From Siderastrea siderea (Eukaryota > Cnidaria > Anthozoa > Scleractinia > Rhizangiidae): 64,000 bases of DNA. Both the position numbers and the translations under genes were made by a program. Shown piece after piece: positions 8,994 through 18,724 of the stretch. The first letter of the stretch is position 1. Every line of letters starts with the position of its first letter. The stretch spans positions 30,947 to 94,946 of the forward strand of contig CAXIQD010000322.1 of assembly GCA_964030785.1 (NCBI GenBank). The letters are read 5' to 3'. The notes under the pieces were generated by a model, which saw only the letters and a list, made by a program, of their open reading frames with translations, ran no database searches and was not told the origin of the DNA.

Positions 8994-11900
8994 TTATTAT
9001 TATTATTTCCTTGTGTTTTCATTATGTAAAAATATTTTGTAATAATCGATTGTCAATTAGAGATTAAGCTTACGTTTCCATACTTGGGAGTCAAATTTCA
9101 GCGTGTCGCAAAAGCTACCCTGTTGTTTTATCAAATTGTAAAATTATCCGTAATTTGGGTCATTGGCTGACAAGGGTGCTTAATAAAACCGTTTAACTAC
9201 TAGCCTTCACCGCATAATATTAGAATTTTGAATTGAATTTAGAATTAGTTTTCGTAACTAAATGAAAACTCGAGAGCTAAGTTGAGTTGTTTAACGAAAT
9301 ACGCCCCCTTCAGAAATTTGAATGCGAGTTACGGCGTTTTCTGCGAACATTGTTTAAGCTTTTGTCTCCCAAGAATGCAAAAACTAAACATTTAAGAAAG
9401 ATCCCAATTTCATGTTGTGAAATATCCGGGGGGGTTTACTCCCTTATATACGCTATATAGGTATGTGCCGCTCGATAGGGTAGGGTTTTTGAGGTGTTCT
9501 GTTCTCAAATAGGGTGTCCCCTTTTTTGTATTTTTTGGTACTGTGATCCTTAGATGTTCCTTACTATCACTAATCACTATCACTAAATTGCAGTATCCAC
9601 CTCAACGCGCAAAACGGAAAAGATATGGTCTGTTAAACTGTACTACACGCCCGAATACAAGTTAGAAAGTTTAACAAGCCGATTTAAAAAGGAAAAGAAA
9701 TAAAACGACCTATCAGTTACACAATTGTGAGTTACCTTGTTTCCCTCAAATAGGGTGCCATTTCTTGGTTTTGGGTCTTTAAAAGGGTATCAATTCTCGA
9801 TTTTCTACTCTCAAATAGGGTCAGGGTTTGATAACCTTGGCGGCACACACCTATCCTAAATTGACGGGAGTACCCACCTCCCGGGGAAATATATCGAAAA
9901 TTAATAGCACTACGCTATTCGTTTGATGAAAAAATATATGCAACTGCAACGCCAATTAAGACACCTTTAGCGGTAGTAAAATATTTTCGTTTTTATTTTA
10001 TAGAAAAAGGGATTCATCCTGAACAAAATGTACAATCACAAGTGGAAACTACGACAGGTAACAAAAAAAAATAACTACAAAAGTTTTAAAGCCGTAGTGA
10101 AGTAGAAAGGTTCGACTCTGGATTATTCCCAGATACTTGGCAAATACGTTTGAAAAGTCTTGACCAAGTATCTAAAAACAAGTCAGAGTTAAACTTGTTT
10201 ACTTCATTATGTCAACCCCTGACTACGACTACTCAGCCATGACATGAGCAATGACAAAAATTCATGGTCAACTTTTTCTCTTCTAAGAGTGATAACCTTT
10301 CACTTTTGATCACCCCTCTGTGTTGACTATGTATACATTACTTGAACTAAGTTTCTAAGTACATTTGTATTTACAGCTGAAATACGTTGTACTGAAAACC
10401 TGCCATCACAAGTGGAAGCTACTCCAGGTAACAGATAAAATATATCTTCCAGCTAAAACACAAGCAATAACAAATATTCATGGTTGTAAGGGACCGGTCA
10501 TTATTTAGAGGCTAGGGAGACCATGGAGGGAGGCCATGTTCAAAATTCTCCTGACCCTTCCCTTGGTGAAGCACATTTTATGCTGACCCTCCTCCCTTCC
10601 CCCACTTTGTATAACAAAGCTCTCTAATATGTGTGCACAAAGTTATGTGTCCCCCCCCATAAAAAATCATTGCCCCTCCCCCTATTTGCACCAGCTCTCC
10701 GCCCACCTCTAAATAATGACCGGTCCCTAAATTAAATAGATTGTCAAGAAAACAGGTCACACGAATAAAAGAAACCAGGGCACGAATTGAGTTAAGTTTC
10801 AAAGAACATTGCATTGCTTATCTGAGTACATATCTGTATTTATAGATGAGATACGTTCTACTGAAAATCTGCCATCACAAGTGGAAGCTACTCCAGGTAA
10901 CAGATAAAAAATATCTTTCAGCTGAAACACAAGCAATAACAAATATTCACGGTCAAAAGGGTCATTATTTAGAGGGGGGGGGCTGGTGCAAATGGAGGGA
11001 GGCCATGTTCAAATTCTCCTGACCCTTCCCTTTGTGAAGCACATTTTATGCTGACTCTCCTCCCCTTGACCAATGTTTCAATGTCACCATGACATCATTT
11101 TCAAGTGAAAAAATAAATTCAAATGACTTAATATACACAGAGTGAGGGTCATTTGAATTTTATTTTTTCACTTGAAAATGATGTTATGGCGACATCAATA
11201 TGTTGTTTTTTCTTTTGCATATTTTTCTTAAATTAAAATAGATTTTCAAGAAAACATGTCATATGAATAAAAGAAACCAGGGCATGTATTGAATCAAGTT
11301 TCTAAGAACACTGCACTGCTAATCGGAGTACACATTATTTGTTTTTATAGACGAAATACGTTCTACTGAAAGTCTACCATCACAAGTGGAAGCTACTCCA
11401 GGTAACAGATAAACTTTAATACCAGGGCAAGTATCGATGTAAAACCAAATTCTCTCAAGTAACACTAAAAGGAATACACTTTATTCACCTGGGCCTGGTT
11501 ATTCAAAGTGGATTCCTACAAATACCTTGGTTAAGTTTAATCCCAGGTTAGCATTAACCATCTTTTGAACAACCCTGACCTCTACCTGCAAGTAACTTTG
11601 TCAGAGTCGGAGTACGCTGCAGTGCTGAGTAAAGACACATTTGTCATGCAGACTTTCACAGAAGAAGGGTTCAAACTGGACATTTTGAACCACAAGTTGA
11701 GATTACACTGGGTAACTTTTGAGAATTTGATTGCAGATCAAATTATACAAACTGAATTACCTATCCTCACTAAAAAAGTATTTATTTATATATATCTATT
11801 TATTTATATATATATATATATCAATTCTTACTCCAGTCTTGGAACAAGCCAGTGCAGAACGTAATGTACATGTAACAAGGAGGAACAGAAGAGTGACTAG

Positions 11901-14900
11901 GAAAACTACAGGCACTGGGGTAAAAAGGAATTAAAACAATAATAATAATAATAATAATAATAAAAAGAAAAAGAAGAAGAAGAACAGACATGTGCTATAT
12001 AACTGCTATAATAAGAATGATAGTCAGCCCTTGCTGTGCTGTTCTGTTAGTTCCTTCAGTTGTTTCAAGTTTTGTAAGCATTCCATTTAAGGGGGCCAGG
12101 TAACCTCTGGCTTTTTGGATGGTTTTCTTTTGGATGGTTTTCTTTTTCACAGAGATCCTTATAGTAAAAGTTAAGATATTAAAAAGGCCAAAATGATAAT
12201 TTAGGGTATTTCAACTGTATTTTAATGAACAGGTAACCATGCAAGATTCTGCATCTTGTGAGAGACTTCCTGAAGTGAGTTTTCATGACAACAGGGAACT
12301 GAAATATCTCAGAGAACATCTAGGGAAAGTGAAAACGCCATCCACAAAAGCAGGAGTCTACCTGAGATACTTAGCCGGATGTGATTTTAACGCTAACCTA
12401 GCCCCACACTCAACCATAGAGTTTTATGAGGAAGATGTTGAAGAACTTGTGGCAGTGGAAGAAAACTCAGACAATGAAATTCAGGTAAGGTATCAAAGAG
12501 ATTTGACAAAAAGTTTACAGTCTGCATTTTAAAAATGGCAATTTAGTCTTATGCTTTGCATAAACTCAGTGTGTGCTGAACTACAAAAAAGCACAGCTTT
12601 CTAGCTGTTAACTAAAATATTAGCTACCAGTTGAATGAGGTTTCCTTGAGATGTTTTGACGTAAAGTTCTACATAATCTGAGTGCCTTAAGAATTGATGT
12701 AGCCTCTGTGAAGGTGGCAGCCAAACATCACCAGCTGATTTCATTCAACTGTATTGCGCATCCTTTCTGTGTATCATCTTGTGTGATTAGCACTCACACA
12801 AGCGTGTTCATATTCAGAACTCGATAGGTTTTCTGTGAAAACTGAGTTGTTCCTGAAGAGAAAAATTAAATTAAATTAAATTAGGCCAGTTTTCCCAAGG
12901 CAAAATAATGAAGCTAGCAAAAAATATATGTTCAGATTTTGCACGTTAAAAGATATCCTGTGATAAAGCCATTTAGGGTTTAGTGATGCAGTGCAACAAT
13001 ATGGAAGCAATTAATTTACACAAAACAACTAAAAGGATAAACAATTTACACTACATGTCACATGTACATGCTGTGGTTCAATTTTATTTTTGGTTCAATT
13101 TTTATTTTCCTTTGTTTTTGTGTAGGTAATGCACGGTTATGAGCTCTAAACAAAGGAAAATAACAATTAAACCAAAGATAAAATTGAAAACTACAATATG
13201 TACAACAAAGATGTGCCACCTAAATTGACCCTAGGTAAAAAACAGCCACTTTTGTGCAGCTCATGCTGACCTGTAATGTGTTTCCAATATGTTTACATGT
13301 AGGTTGTGTCCAAACTCCGCCAGGCTATGCAGCAACGACTGCAATTGGCCACCCAGCAAGCTTACAATGTTGGAGGATTTCTTTGCCATTGCATAAATGC
13401 ATATCGTGGTAAAAATGCAGATCATGAAACTGATGGAGGCCCACGCTCACGTGGCAGACCAAGAATGTCTTCCTTGCTTGATATCCTTGATGGTATAAGT
13501 GAACTTGGTGCATCTGCATCAAATTTGCAAGACCAAGTGACCATTTACATGACAGTGTCAACATTTCCCATTTTGCTTTATGTCAATGAACCAATGAGTC
13601 ACTTTGTGTCCAGTGAAGTAAGAACAGCGATCGCAAATTTAGCAGACAGAATCCACTCTGAGGGCAATGTTCCAACGAACCTTCACGATGCACATTTATC
13701 CCAGAGCCCATATGTGTTGTGTACCATGTCTGATAATGGCGTTCAGCCTAAACTGTCCGAAGAAATCGTCTACTCCACAGTGACCCCAAATGATGGTGAT
13801 GGCTTAATAGTGAGCATAGACATCAATGAAGAAGACCCACTACGCAAAGCAATATTTACCCGTCTCAATGGTATTGATGCCCCAGAATTGTACACAGTGC
13901 ATTTTATGAAAACAAATGATTTGCAGCATGTGTTTTGCAAGAGAGTTGGACATCTTAGCCTGTGCGCAATTCACCTGTTCCTTCGCTTATTTGTGTATAC
14001 TGGAAATGGAGAACTTTGTGAAGAACTACCAAAAGAAGGCTTTTCTGTACCCATTGATGTTTATCGCCGACCATTAAAGGAGTACTGGTTTAGATTTCTA
14101 AGCTGTCCTGGATTACAGGAGCAAAATTTCATTTCGTCACTGGAGAGAATGATCAGTCCAAAACCAGAGCTCCGCAAAAGGCTGATGTCTCCATTCAGGA
14201 TTGCAGAAGCCAAAGAAAACCAGCCATTCATTTTGTCATTAAATGCCCTTCTTGTCCTCACAGGCTTCTGTCACGTTTACACAAAGTACTGTCAGGATAA
14301 CTTACTGTTAGGCTTACAGCAACTGGCGAAAGAAAACAAAATCGGTCCTCTTTGGTGTGGACCATCAAGGAAATTTACTTTCGGGTGTGTGAGCGAAAAC
14401 AGACAGGACCTCATCCTGAAGAATTTTAGTAGAGAAGCGATTTCTAACCTTACGAGAGGACAAAGTCCCAAGCCATTCCCTTTGCTACCTTGGTACGAAA
14501 GAAAGCTGAAAAATTCACTTTGCTCAAGTAACACCACAAGAGTACAAGCAAATGAAAACATGACCCTGGCAGCTGTAAATAGAGAACCGCAACTGGGCAT
14601 GTACATCGACATTAAACGGTATGTAAAAATGTCCACTTGTAAATGAGATTTGCAATTTGCAATCTGTTTCAGCTGCTTAAGTCAAGGAAAATGCTCAAGT
14701 TAATTTGGTTGACGACTAATTTTGCTCTAACTGCAGGATGCAAGACCACTAGTGTCTGAATTGACTGAATTGAATGAAAAATGAAGGTTTAGACTTTGTT
14801 CTGATTAAGTTTGGATGAAAGCGTGTGGCCAATGATGCTGTCAAGAGACTTGAGAATTGCAATAGTTAAATACAAACTCAGTCACTTCAAACAACAACTG

Positions 14901-17420
14901 GGCATGCATCAAAACTCATCAACCTCAAAGAATTCATCCAAAAATCAAGCATTGAAGAAGAGAAATGAAATGTATCAATGTATCATCCAATAACTCAAGT
15001 AGACAATTTCTGATAAATTTCATTTCTCATGCAGCATAAATCGAGCTTAGTGAAATCACATGTCTAACAAAAATGTGCAGAAAGGAGGTTTTTAACTTCT
15101 CAGGATGGGAAAAATTAGTTGTTGACATGTGTTCACGACAAAATAAGCCGGTTCTCACTAGGGCTCTTAAGAGCACTTGAAGTGCACTCCATATGTACTC
15201 GTAGTGTGAATTCCTTTCTGAGTCTAAGTCTGACATGTGTTTCAATAAAGGAAGTCATCTGATTTATTTACAAGTTTAAATCTCTTCCTAACATGTATCA
15301 AATAGGTAAAAATCAGTATCACCTGAATATCATTAAAAAGTTAAATAATTTGTAGTAGTTCATGTTTTATTAGCTCCTTTCTGCTTCTTTTTTATGAAAA
15401 ACGTCTTTTTGCATGGCATGTGGTGTTGGTTTGTGCAAAATTACCCGAGTGTAGCTCACATACTGGGAGTGTGAACGTTTTAATGACCGCATTTTCGGTT
15501 TCTATGTTGCCCTTGCTGGCAGCCTTTCAGCTTAAAGCATGTGGGTGCACAACTTTGAATTCCACAAGGAACAAGCTCTCTGCATTTTGGTTTTTCATTC
15601 TGGGGTGAGTTTCTCAAAAGTCCGGAAAAGCCGTTCGCAAAAATATGAACCACTCATTCTACAAAGCTGTTTTTTTAATATGTGGATAAGAAATGTTTAA
15701 CTAATAGCAAAGAAACCTTTTGTTTACAAGATACAATGTGAATTATCGTGCTCGAAATTGACCCGAAAAGTTTCGGGGCTTTTGAGAAATGCACACCTGG
15801 AGTCACAGGCAACTTCAAAAGGCCTCTCAAGTTTTACTTTCGCTGTTGTATTTGAAGGGTTATTTCAAGCCAACTTAGGGTAAAAAGTTCTACATTGAGG
15901 AAAAGGTTGTGGTCTAATGCACCGACTTAGCCAATCAACAACACTACAGCCATACACGCATTCAATACTCATGAGATACAACAACGTGTTTTTGAGACGA
16001 GCACGTATTTCCCAAAAATTAAAAAGTGAGCGAGTGTTATGCCAGGTTCTAAGATGCATATCATACTCAAGTCCTGTAACTTTGTTTATCAAGCTAATCA
16101 ACTGCATGCCAACTTGTGCTCGCAAGTAATTTACATCTGAACACATACACAAAACAAATTTAATGATTTTTCTTTTAACAGCATGTCAAAATGGGAGTAC
16201 CACATTAGTATGCATGAATGCGTGAATAGCCTCTTGGCTTGTGATTGGCTACATACATAATTAGAATGACTTCAAGTCTACTTGATTTCCAAGTGCACTT
16301 CAAGTGCACTTGGTCCCTAGTGTTAACCAGCCTAATAATTGAAGGGCCCGGTGGAAAAAGGGCGTAAGTGACGATTTGAGGTTAAAATCGAAATTGCTCC
16401 TACTTAGCTGAACATTGGCACACAGCCTGGTTTTCATGTGAGGAATGCCGTTGCGCACTTATTTCTTGACCTGAGGTCTAAAATTTGAAGAATTAGCGTA
16501 TTACTTTTGCTTAAAACTGACACAAAGAAAACAACAGGACCGCAGATTCTAGGTTGAATTCCTTTGTTTTAGTTCAGCCAGAGAACAAAAGAAATCTTTC
16601 ACGCATCACTTGGGCGAGTTCAGTTCAACAACACTTTTCACGCAAAAGTAATACGCTAATTCTTCAAACTTTAGATCTCAGGTCAAGAAATAAGTGCGCA
16701 ACAGCGTTCCTCACATGAAAACCAGCGTGTGTGCCAATGTTCAGCTAAATAGGAGCAATTTCGATTTTAACCACAAATCGTCACTTACGCCCTTTTTCCA
16801 CCGGGCCCTTCAATTTTGATTTACACAATGCTTAATGCCTAAATAGGTCAAACAGTCTAGAGAACAAGAATCATTATCAAACTACTACCAGTGGAGAAGC
16901 TTTTTTACAAGTAAGGAATAGCCAAGTCGTTGGAGTCGGCGGAGAAGACACAGGCTTGGGGCTGTATACACTGAAAAAGATACCCGACGACACTTATGTC
17001 TGTGCGTACGCACCAAGTGCAGCTCTGAGTGAGACTCGCCTCGATGGTGACTACGTCATTCAAGTTCAATGCCATAATAAAGCCGTGTACGTAGATGGTA
17101 ATCAAAACCCGTTGGAACTAGGCCTCGGTGTTTTTTGCAATGATGGGACATTCCCATTTTCATTGGTTCCAGGCAGGTTTTCAAGTCTGGTTGCCCATAG
17201 AGTAAACTGTGAGTTTGCCAAACGTGACAACGAGGTCTGGATTAAAACAACAAGACAGATAGCTGCTGGTGAGGAGCTACTTGTCTGTTACACTGCAGAC
17301 CACAGCTACTGGAAATCAATATTTACCTCAGACCAGCTAGCCAAGATTACTGATGCACTAACACAGTGTGGCCCATCACAAGAGGACGCAGAGGCCTGCA
17401 TAAGAGAGATCCAGCTTTAA
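8598..17420 (+). CDS. Multi-exon gene: SNase-like plus SET domain protein (about 857 aa)
   Basis: Predicted join: 8598-8754, 8845-8898, 10004-10057, 10377-10427, 10846-10896, 11351-11401, 11837-11919, 12233-12484, 13303-14618, 16916-17420. All introns are GT-AG. The phases chain (1,1,1,1,1,1,0,0,2) and the total is 858 codons with stop. Order of parts: N-terminal helical region (1-52); five 17-18-residue repeats (53-139); a basic segment (140-167); an acidic exon (168-251); an AT-hook-like RGRPR (301-305); a staphylococcal-nuclease-like domain (about 412-510); a Cys-rich linker; and a SET domain (about 696-822). By family knowledge, SNase folds bind or cut nucleic acids and SET domains methylate lysines, so a nuclear chromatin role is inferred. 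No signal peptide or membrane segment is seen. The weakest junction is the acceptor before the last exon. I do not know a named orthologue. Confidence 0.7.
8845..11401 (+). CDS. Exons 2-6: tandem phase-1 micro-exons encoding 17-18-aa repeats
   Basis: Five micro-exons: 8845-8898 (54 nt), 10004-10057 (54), 10377-10427 (51), 10846-10896 (51) and 11351-11401 (51). Each starts after an AG acceptor and ends in CAG|GT, always phase 1-1, so any can be added or skipped without breaking the frame. The last three are nearly identical (EIRSTENLPSQVEATP type). The first two share the pattern L/V-Q/S-Q-V-x-E/T-T at the end. The repeats are acidic and Ser/Thr/Pro-containing, probably a flexible linker. Exons 4 to 6 and their introns are recent tandem duplicates: their introns share long stretches, including a MITE. 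Confidence 0.75.
8944..8990. repeat. (AAT)n microsatellite in intron 2
   Basis: About 15 AAT units immediately downstream of exon 2. It accounts for the poly-Ile run in the read-through open frame. Confidence 0.9.
9426..9896. mobile_element. Nonautonomous element with TIRs, intron 2
   Basis: The left end CCGGGGGGGTTTACTCCC with GGTATGTGCCGC and the right end (reverse complement CCCGGGAGGTGGGTACTCCC with GGTGTGTGCCGCC) form imperfect terminal inverted repeats of about 45 bases. Inside, the word TCAAATAGGGTG(T) recurs four times. No ORF. I recall similar GGGTACTCCC...TATGTGCCGC ends as common in anthozoan genomes, which supports the taxon guess. Confidence 0.65.
10490..10727. mobile_element. 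Harbinger-like MITE with TAA target duplication, intron 4
   Basis: Terminal inverted repeats GGGACCGGTCATTATTTAGAG / CTCTAAATAATGACCGGTCCC, flanked by TAA on both sides (10487-10489 and 10728-10730). A 3-bp TWA duplication is the signature of PIF/Harbinger elements. A truncated second copy lies in the next intron (about 10959-11068). It sits in the same position relative to the exon, so it was copied with the exon-intron duplication. Confidence 0.7.
11082..11195. repeat. Foldback repeat in intron 5
   Basis: Arms of about 45 bases: TGTCACCATGACATCATTTTC with continuing A-rich sequence, and the mirror GAAAATGATGTTATGGCGACA. They surround a loop of about 20 bases. Probably a small MITE inserted into the duplicated intron. 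Confidence 0.65.
11593..11711 (+). CDS. Candidate alternative exon 7 (119 nt)
   Basis: The open frame has protein-like composition (TLSESEYAAVLSKD, then FTEEGFKLDILNHKLRLHW). It is bounded by a pyrimidine-rich acceptor (CCTCTACCTGCAAG) and the donor TGG|GTAACT. Its phases are 1 in and 0 out, identical to those of the next exon at 11837-11919. The two therefore cannot both be included without breaking the frame, but either alone can. A shorter version ending at 11628 (GTAAAG donor) would be phase 1-1 and could precede the next exon. Expression evidence is needed to choose. Confidence 0.4.
11837..11919 (+). CDS. Exon 8: basic segment of SNase-SET gene
   Basis: Acceptor TTACTCCAG, phase 1 in; donor GGG|GTAAAA, phase 0 out. 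It encodes LEQASAERNVHVTRRNRR followed by VTRKTTGTG, strongly basic and a possible nuclear localisation or nucleic-acid contact segment. The other two entry frames hit stops within 13 codons, so phase 1 is the only usable entry. Confidence 0.55.
11938..11985. repeat. (AAT)n then A/G-rich microsatellite
   Basis: About eight AAT units followed by AAAAAGAAAAAGAAGAAG; it lies just inside the intron after exon 8. Confidence 0.85.
12233..12484 (+). CDS. Exon 9 of SNase-SET gene
   Basis: An 84-codon exon, phase 0-0, with acceptor GAACAG and donor ATTCAG|GTAAGG. It encodes CERLPEVSFHDNRELKYLRE, a Lys-rich part, a LRYLAGCDFNANLAPHS part and an acidic end (EEDVEELVAVEENSDNE). No named domain was recognised; the acidic tail precedes the AT-hook-bearing exon. 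Confidence 0.7.
12485..13302. other. Intron 9, with a small foldback
   Basis: Noncoding. It contains a TTAAA-type short tandem repeat near 12866-12884. An imperfect inverted repeat at about 13076-13188 has arms sharing TTTTATTTTTGGTT and a TTTTCCTTTGTTT block with their complements. Confidence 0.6.
13303..14618 (+). CDS. Exon 10: AT-hook-like motif and SNase-like domain
   Basis: Entry is phase 0 after TTTACATGTAG; exit is phase 2 at AAACG|GTATGT. Early in the exon is SRGRPRM, an AT-hook-like core (RGRP) that in other proteins binds the AT-rich minor groove. The nuclease-like domain follows: DGDG near residue 415, RLNGIDAPELY at 438-448 (equivalents of the SNase catalytic Arg, the Asp calcium ligand and the Glu general base), and DVYRRPLKEYW at 503-513 (position of the second catalytic Arg). 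All three catalytic-type positions are kept, so activity is possible. The region after it (14090-14610) is helical and Cys-containing and unassigned. An open frame can begin with GTG at 13306, but that is only an artefact of scanning from the exon edge. Confidence 0.8.
14619..15146. other. Intron 10, first part
   Basis: No clear exon seen; the short ORF at 14811-14993 is Ser/Asn/Lys rich and lacks flanking splice sites in phase. Intron 10 is about 2.3 kb long and most of the rest is two mobile elements. Confidence 0.5.
15147..16332. mobile_element. Nonautonomous DNA element, about 1.19 kb, TAA-flanked
   Basis: Left end GCCGGTTCTCACTAGGG with AGCACTTGAAGTGCACT. The right end is its complement (GGCTGGTTAACACTAGGG with AAGTGCACTTGAAGTGCACT). 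TAA precedes the left end and follows the right end, again a Harbinger-type 3-bp duplication. The interior has no transposase, only small ORFs on both strands. It sits wholly inside intron 10 of the SNase-SET gene. Confidence 0.65.
16341..16811. mobile_element. Long foldback element, about 170-bp arms
   Basis: The arm 16341-16510 and the arm 16642-16811 are near-perfect inverted copies, starting GAAGGGCCCGGTGGAAAAAG and ending at GCGTATTACTTTTGC. AATT flanks both ends (16337-16340 and 16812-16815). It lies only 8 bases from the preceding element, so two elements are stacked. The transcript of this intron could form a hairpin of about 170 bp. No ORF. Confidence 0.75.
16916..17420 (+). CDS. Exon 11: SET domain, terminal coding exon
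   Basis: Encodes a complete SET-type fold. GVGGEDTGLGLYTLKKIPDD is the N-SET Gly-x-Gly motif (residues about 696-713). It is followed by a middle insert, HRVNCEF at 784-790 in the place of the usual NHxC motif, VWIKTTRQIAAGEELLVCY at 797-815 with the catalytic-type Tyr 815, and YW close behind. The VNC motif resembles PRDM-class PR/SET domains rather than classic SET. The acceptor is set to GTAAG|G (16916) because it gives phase 2; stronger-looking acceptors 4 bases upstream would break the frame with exon 10. Stop TAA at 17418. Confidence 0.75.
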
Positions 17421-17695
17421 AACTCCAGGTGAGGTTACTTTCTATAAACACAATTCCATAATCACTAATTGAAACATACAATGTGCCTCAAAAACTAAGA
17501 ACACCTATTATTTGGTGACTAATTGGAGTGTTTTCAATATTTTGATGATTCACTGTTTATCTGAATGGAAAAAGAAAAACCAAGTTATTAAAATTTCTTA
17601 TAATATTACATTTTCGTAGACCATTGTCTTCTCTGGACATGTTTGCAAGTGAGTTCAATTCACCACATTAGCTGCTTTTGACATCTGTTAACTAA
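17421..17695 (+). other. 3' untranslated region, possibly spliced
   Basis: A consensus donor (CTCCAG|GTGAGG) lies 9 bases after the stop codon, so the 3' UTR may continue in a downstream exon. No AATAAA was found in this stretch. Confidence 0.35.
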
Positions 17696-17875
17696 GGCGC
17701 CGTTTACATGAGTTATTTCATCCCGGGATGAACACGAACACATTTTTGCTCCAAATCATGTAAACGCTCACAGGTAAATGACCAGACACCGAGATGAAAA
17801 TCATCCCGGGATGAGATGAAGGTCATCCCGGGGTGAAACTCATCCCGGGATGAAATAACTCATGTAAACGGCGCC
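17696..17875. mobile_element. Harbinger-like MITE, 180 bp, TAA duplication
   Basis: Terminal inverted repeats GGCGCCGTTTACATGAGTTA with ATTTCATCCCGGGATG, perfect over about 36 bases, flanked by TAA at both ends. The interior repeats the palindrome-like CATCCCGGG four times. The perfect ends suggest recent activity. Confidence 0.85.
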
Positions 17876-18302
17876 TAACTTTGTTAGCCAAACATCAGTG
17901 TTCTCCCCTGATTGAAAAAAGTATTGTATTATAAAAAATTGTAAGATGTCTACCAACCTGATGCAGAATCGCTTGTTGACGATGACTTCTTTTGCCAAAG
18001 CCAGAGGCATGGTCACAAAGCCATGAACAGATTGTTCGGCGTTATTGTCGGGTTTTCGTAGATAGCTCGGGTGGTCGGTTTGGTGGACGGATACAGAGCG
18101 CAAAGCATTGTTGGATTTTCTAGCGGTAAAGCTGTTGAGAATTATGCCGAACATCACCGACAACGCCTCGGTATGGGTTCGGCAGCTCGTAAAAGGCTGA
18201 GAATCAGTTCTTATGATCAGCGGACTACCTTTAATACACAAACTTAACATGGAAATCAAATGGAAATAGTTTCCAAGTTTAGAAGGTCGTGAGTGAAAGA
18301 TT
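17876..18302. other. Uncertain; minus-strand ORF of possible exon
   Basis: A minus-strand frame is open from about 18319 to 17840. Its part from about 18260 to 17960 is GC-richer, has ordinary amino-acid composition and ends at CATCAG|GTTGGT, an acceptable donor. I recognise no domain. It may be a first exon of a minus-strand gene or chance. Confidence 0.2.
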
Positions 18303-18414
18303 CTTGCGCTTTCAAGCATGTTAGAACTCAGAAGGACTTAATTTGGGTTGCTGTCGAAGGTAGCTATAAATTACAGTCGATTTCACTGCGTAGGGAAAAC
18401 CACACACGGCAAAC
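18303..18414. repeat. Left part of tandem duplication copy A
   Basis: Matches 22911-23023 (copy B) at roughly 85 percent by eye, for example AATTTGGGTTG and CTATAAATTACAGTC. The match stops exactly at CAAAC (18410-18414), where the LINE is inserted, and resumes at 22114. Confidence 0.75.
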
Positions 18415-18667
18415 TCCTGTCATCGTCAAACTCCTGTCGCACAAAAGCAAAATGAAGATCCTCTTAAAGCGGAAAATGCTGAAGGGCAAGGGCTTAGTTA
18501 TTGCTGAGGACATGGCTGACGACATTGCGAAAAGGCTAAAGGAGCTAAAACGTAAAAGATCGGTCGAAAGCTCGTGGTTTTCGAACGGAAAAATCAGGTA
18601 CAAGCAGCGTGACGACCCACGGGTAAAGGAGATTAGAAGTTGGCGTGACATTACAAACATTGAATAA
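18415..18667 (+). pseudogene. LINE ORF1 C-terminal fragment
   Basis: About 83 residues in frame to TAA at 18665. The pattern SHKSKMKILLKRKMLKGKGL, then IAEDMADDIAKRLKEL, then SSWFSNGKI fits the C-terminal domain of LINE ORF1 RNA-binding proteins. The N-terminal part is missing because of 5' truncation. The frame continues upstream into target DNA by chance. Confidence 0.65.
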
Positions 18668-18724
18668 TGACATTTATAGAAAGGTATTTAGTGTCTTTGA
18701 TAACTAAATTGTTTAGTTACCTAA

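Noticed and set aside
8571..9029. Single 152-aa ORF covering exons 1-2
   Set aside because: It reads through a consensus intron and an (AAT)n microsatellite; the spliced model with matching phases is better.
10578..10814. Minus-strand 78-aa ORF
   Set aside because: It lies across the Harbinger-like MITE in intron 4; Gly-rich low-complexity product.
13325..14636. Minus-strand ORFs within exon 10
   Set aside because: Antisense shadows of the SNase-like coding exon.
15420..15608. 62-codon ORF ending near a GTGAGT donor as an extra exon in intron 10
   Set aside because: It lies inside the 1.19-kb element, and including it is not needed because exons 10 and 11 already join in phase.
15865..16152. 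Overlapping small ORFs on both strands
   Set aside because: They lie inside the 1.19-kb nonautonomous element and show no domain.
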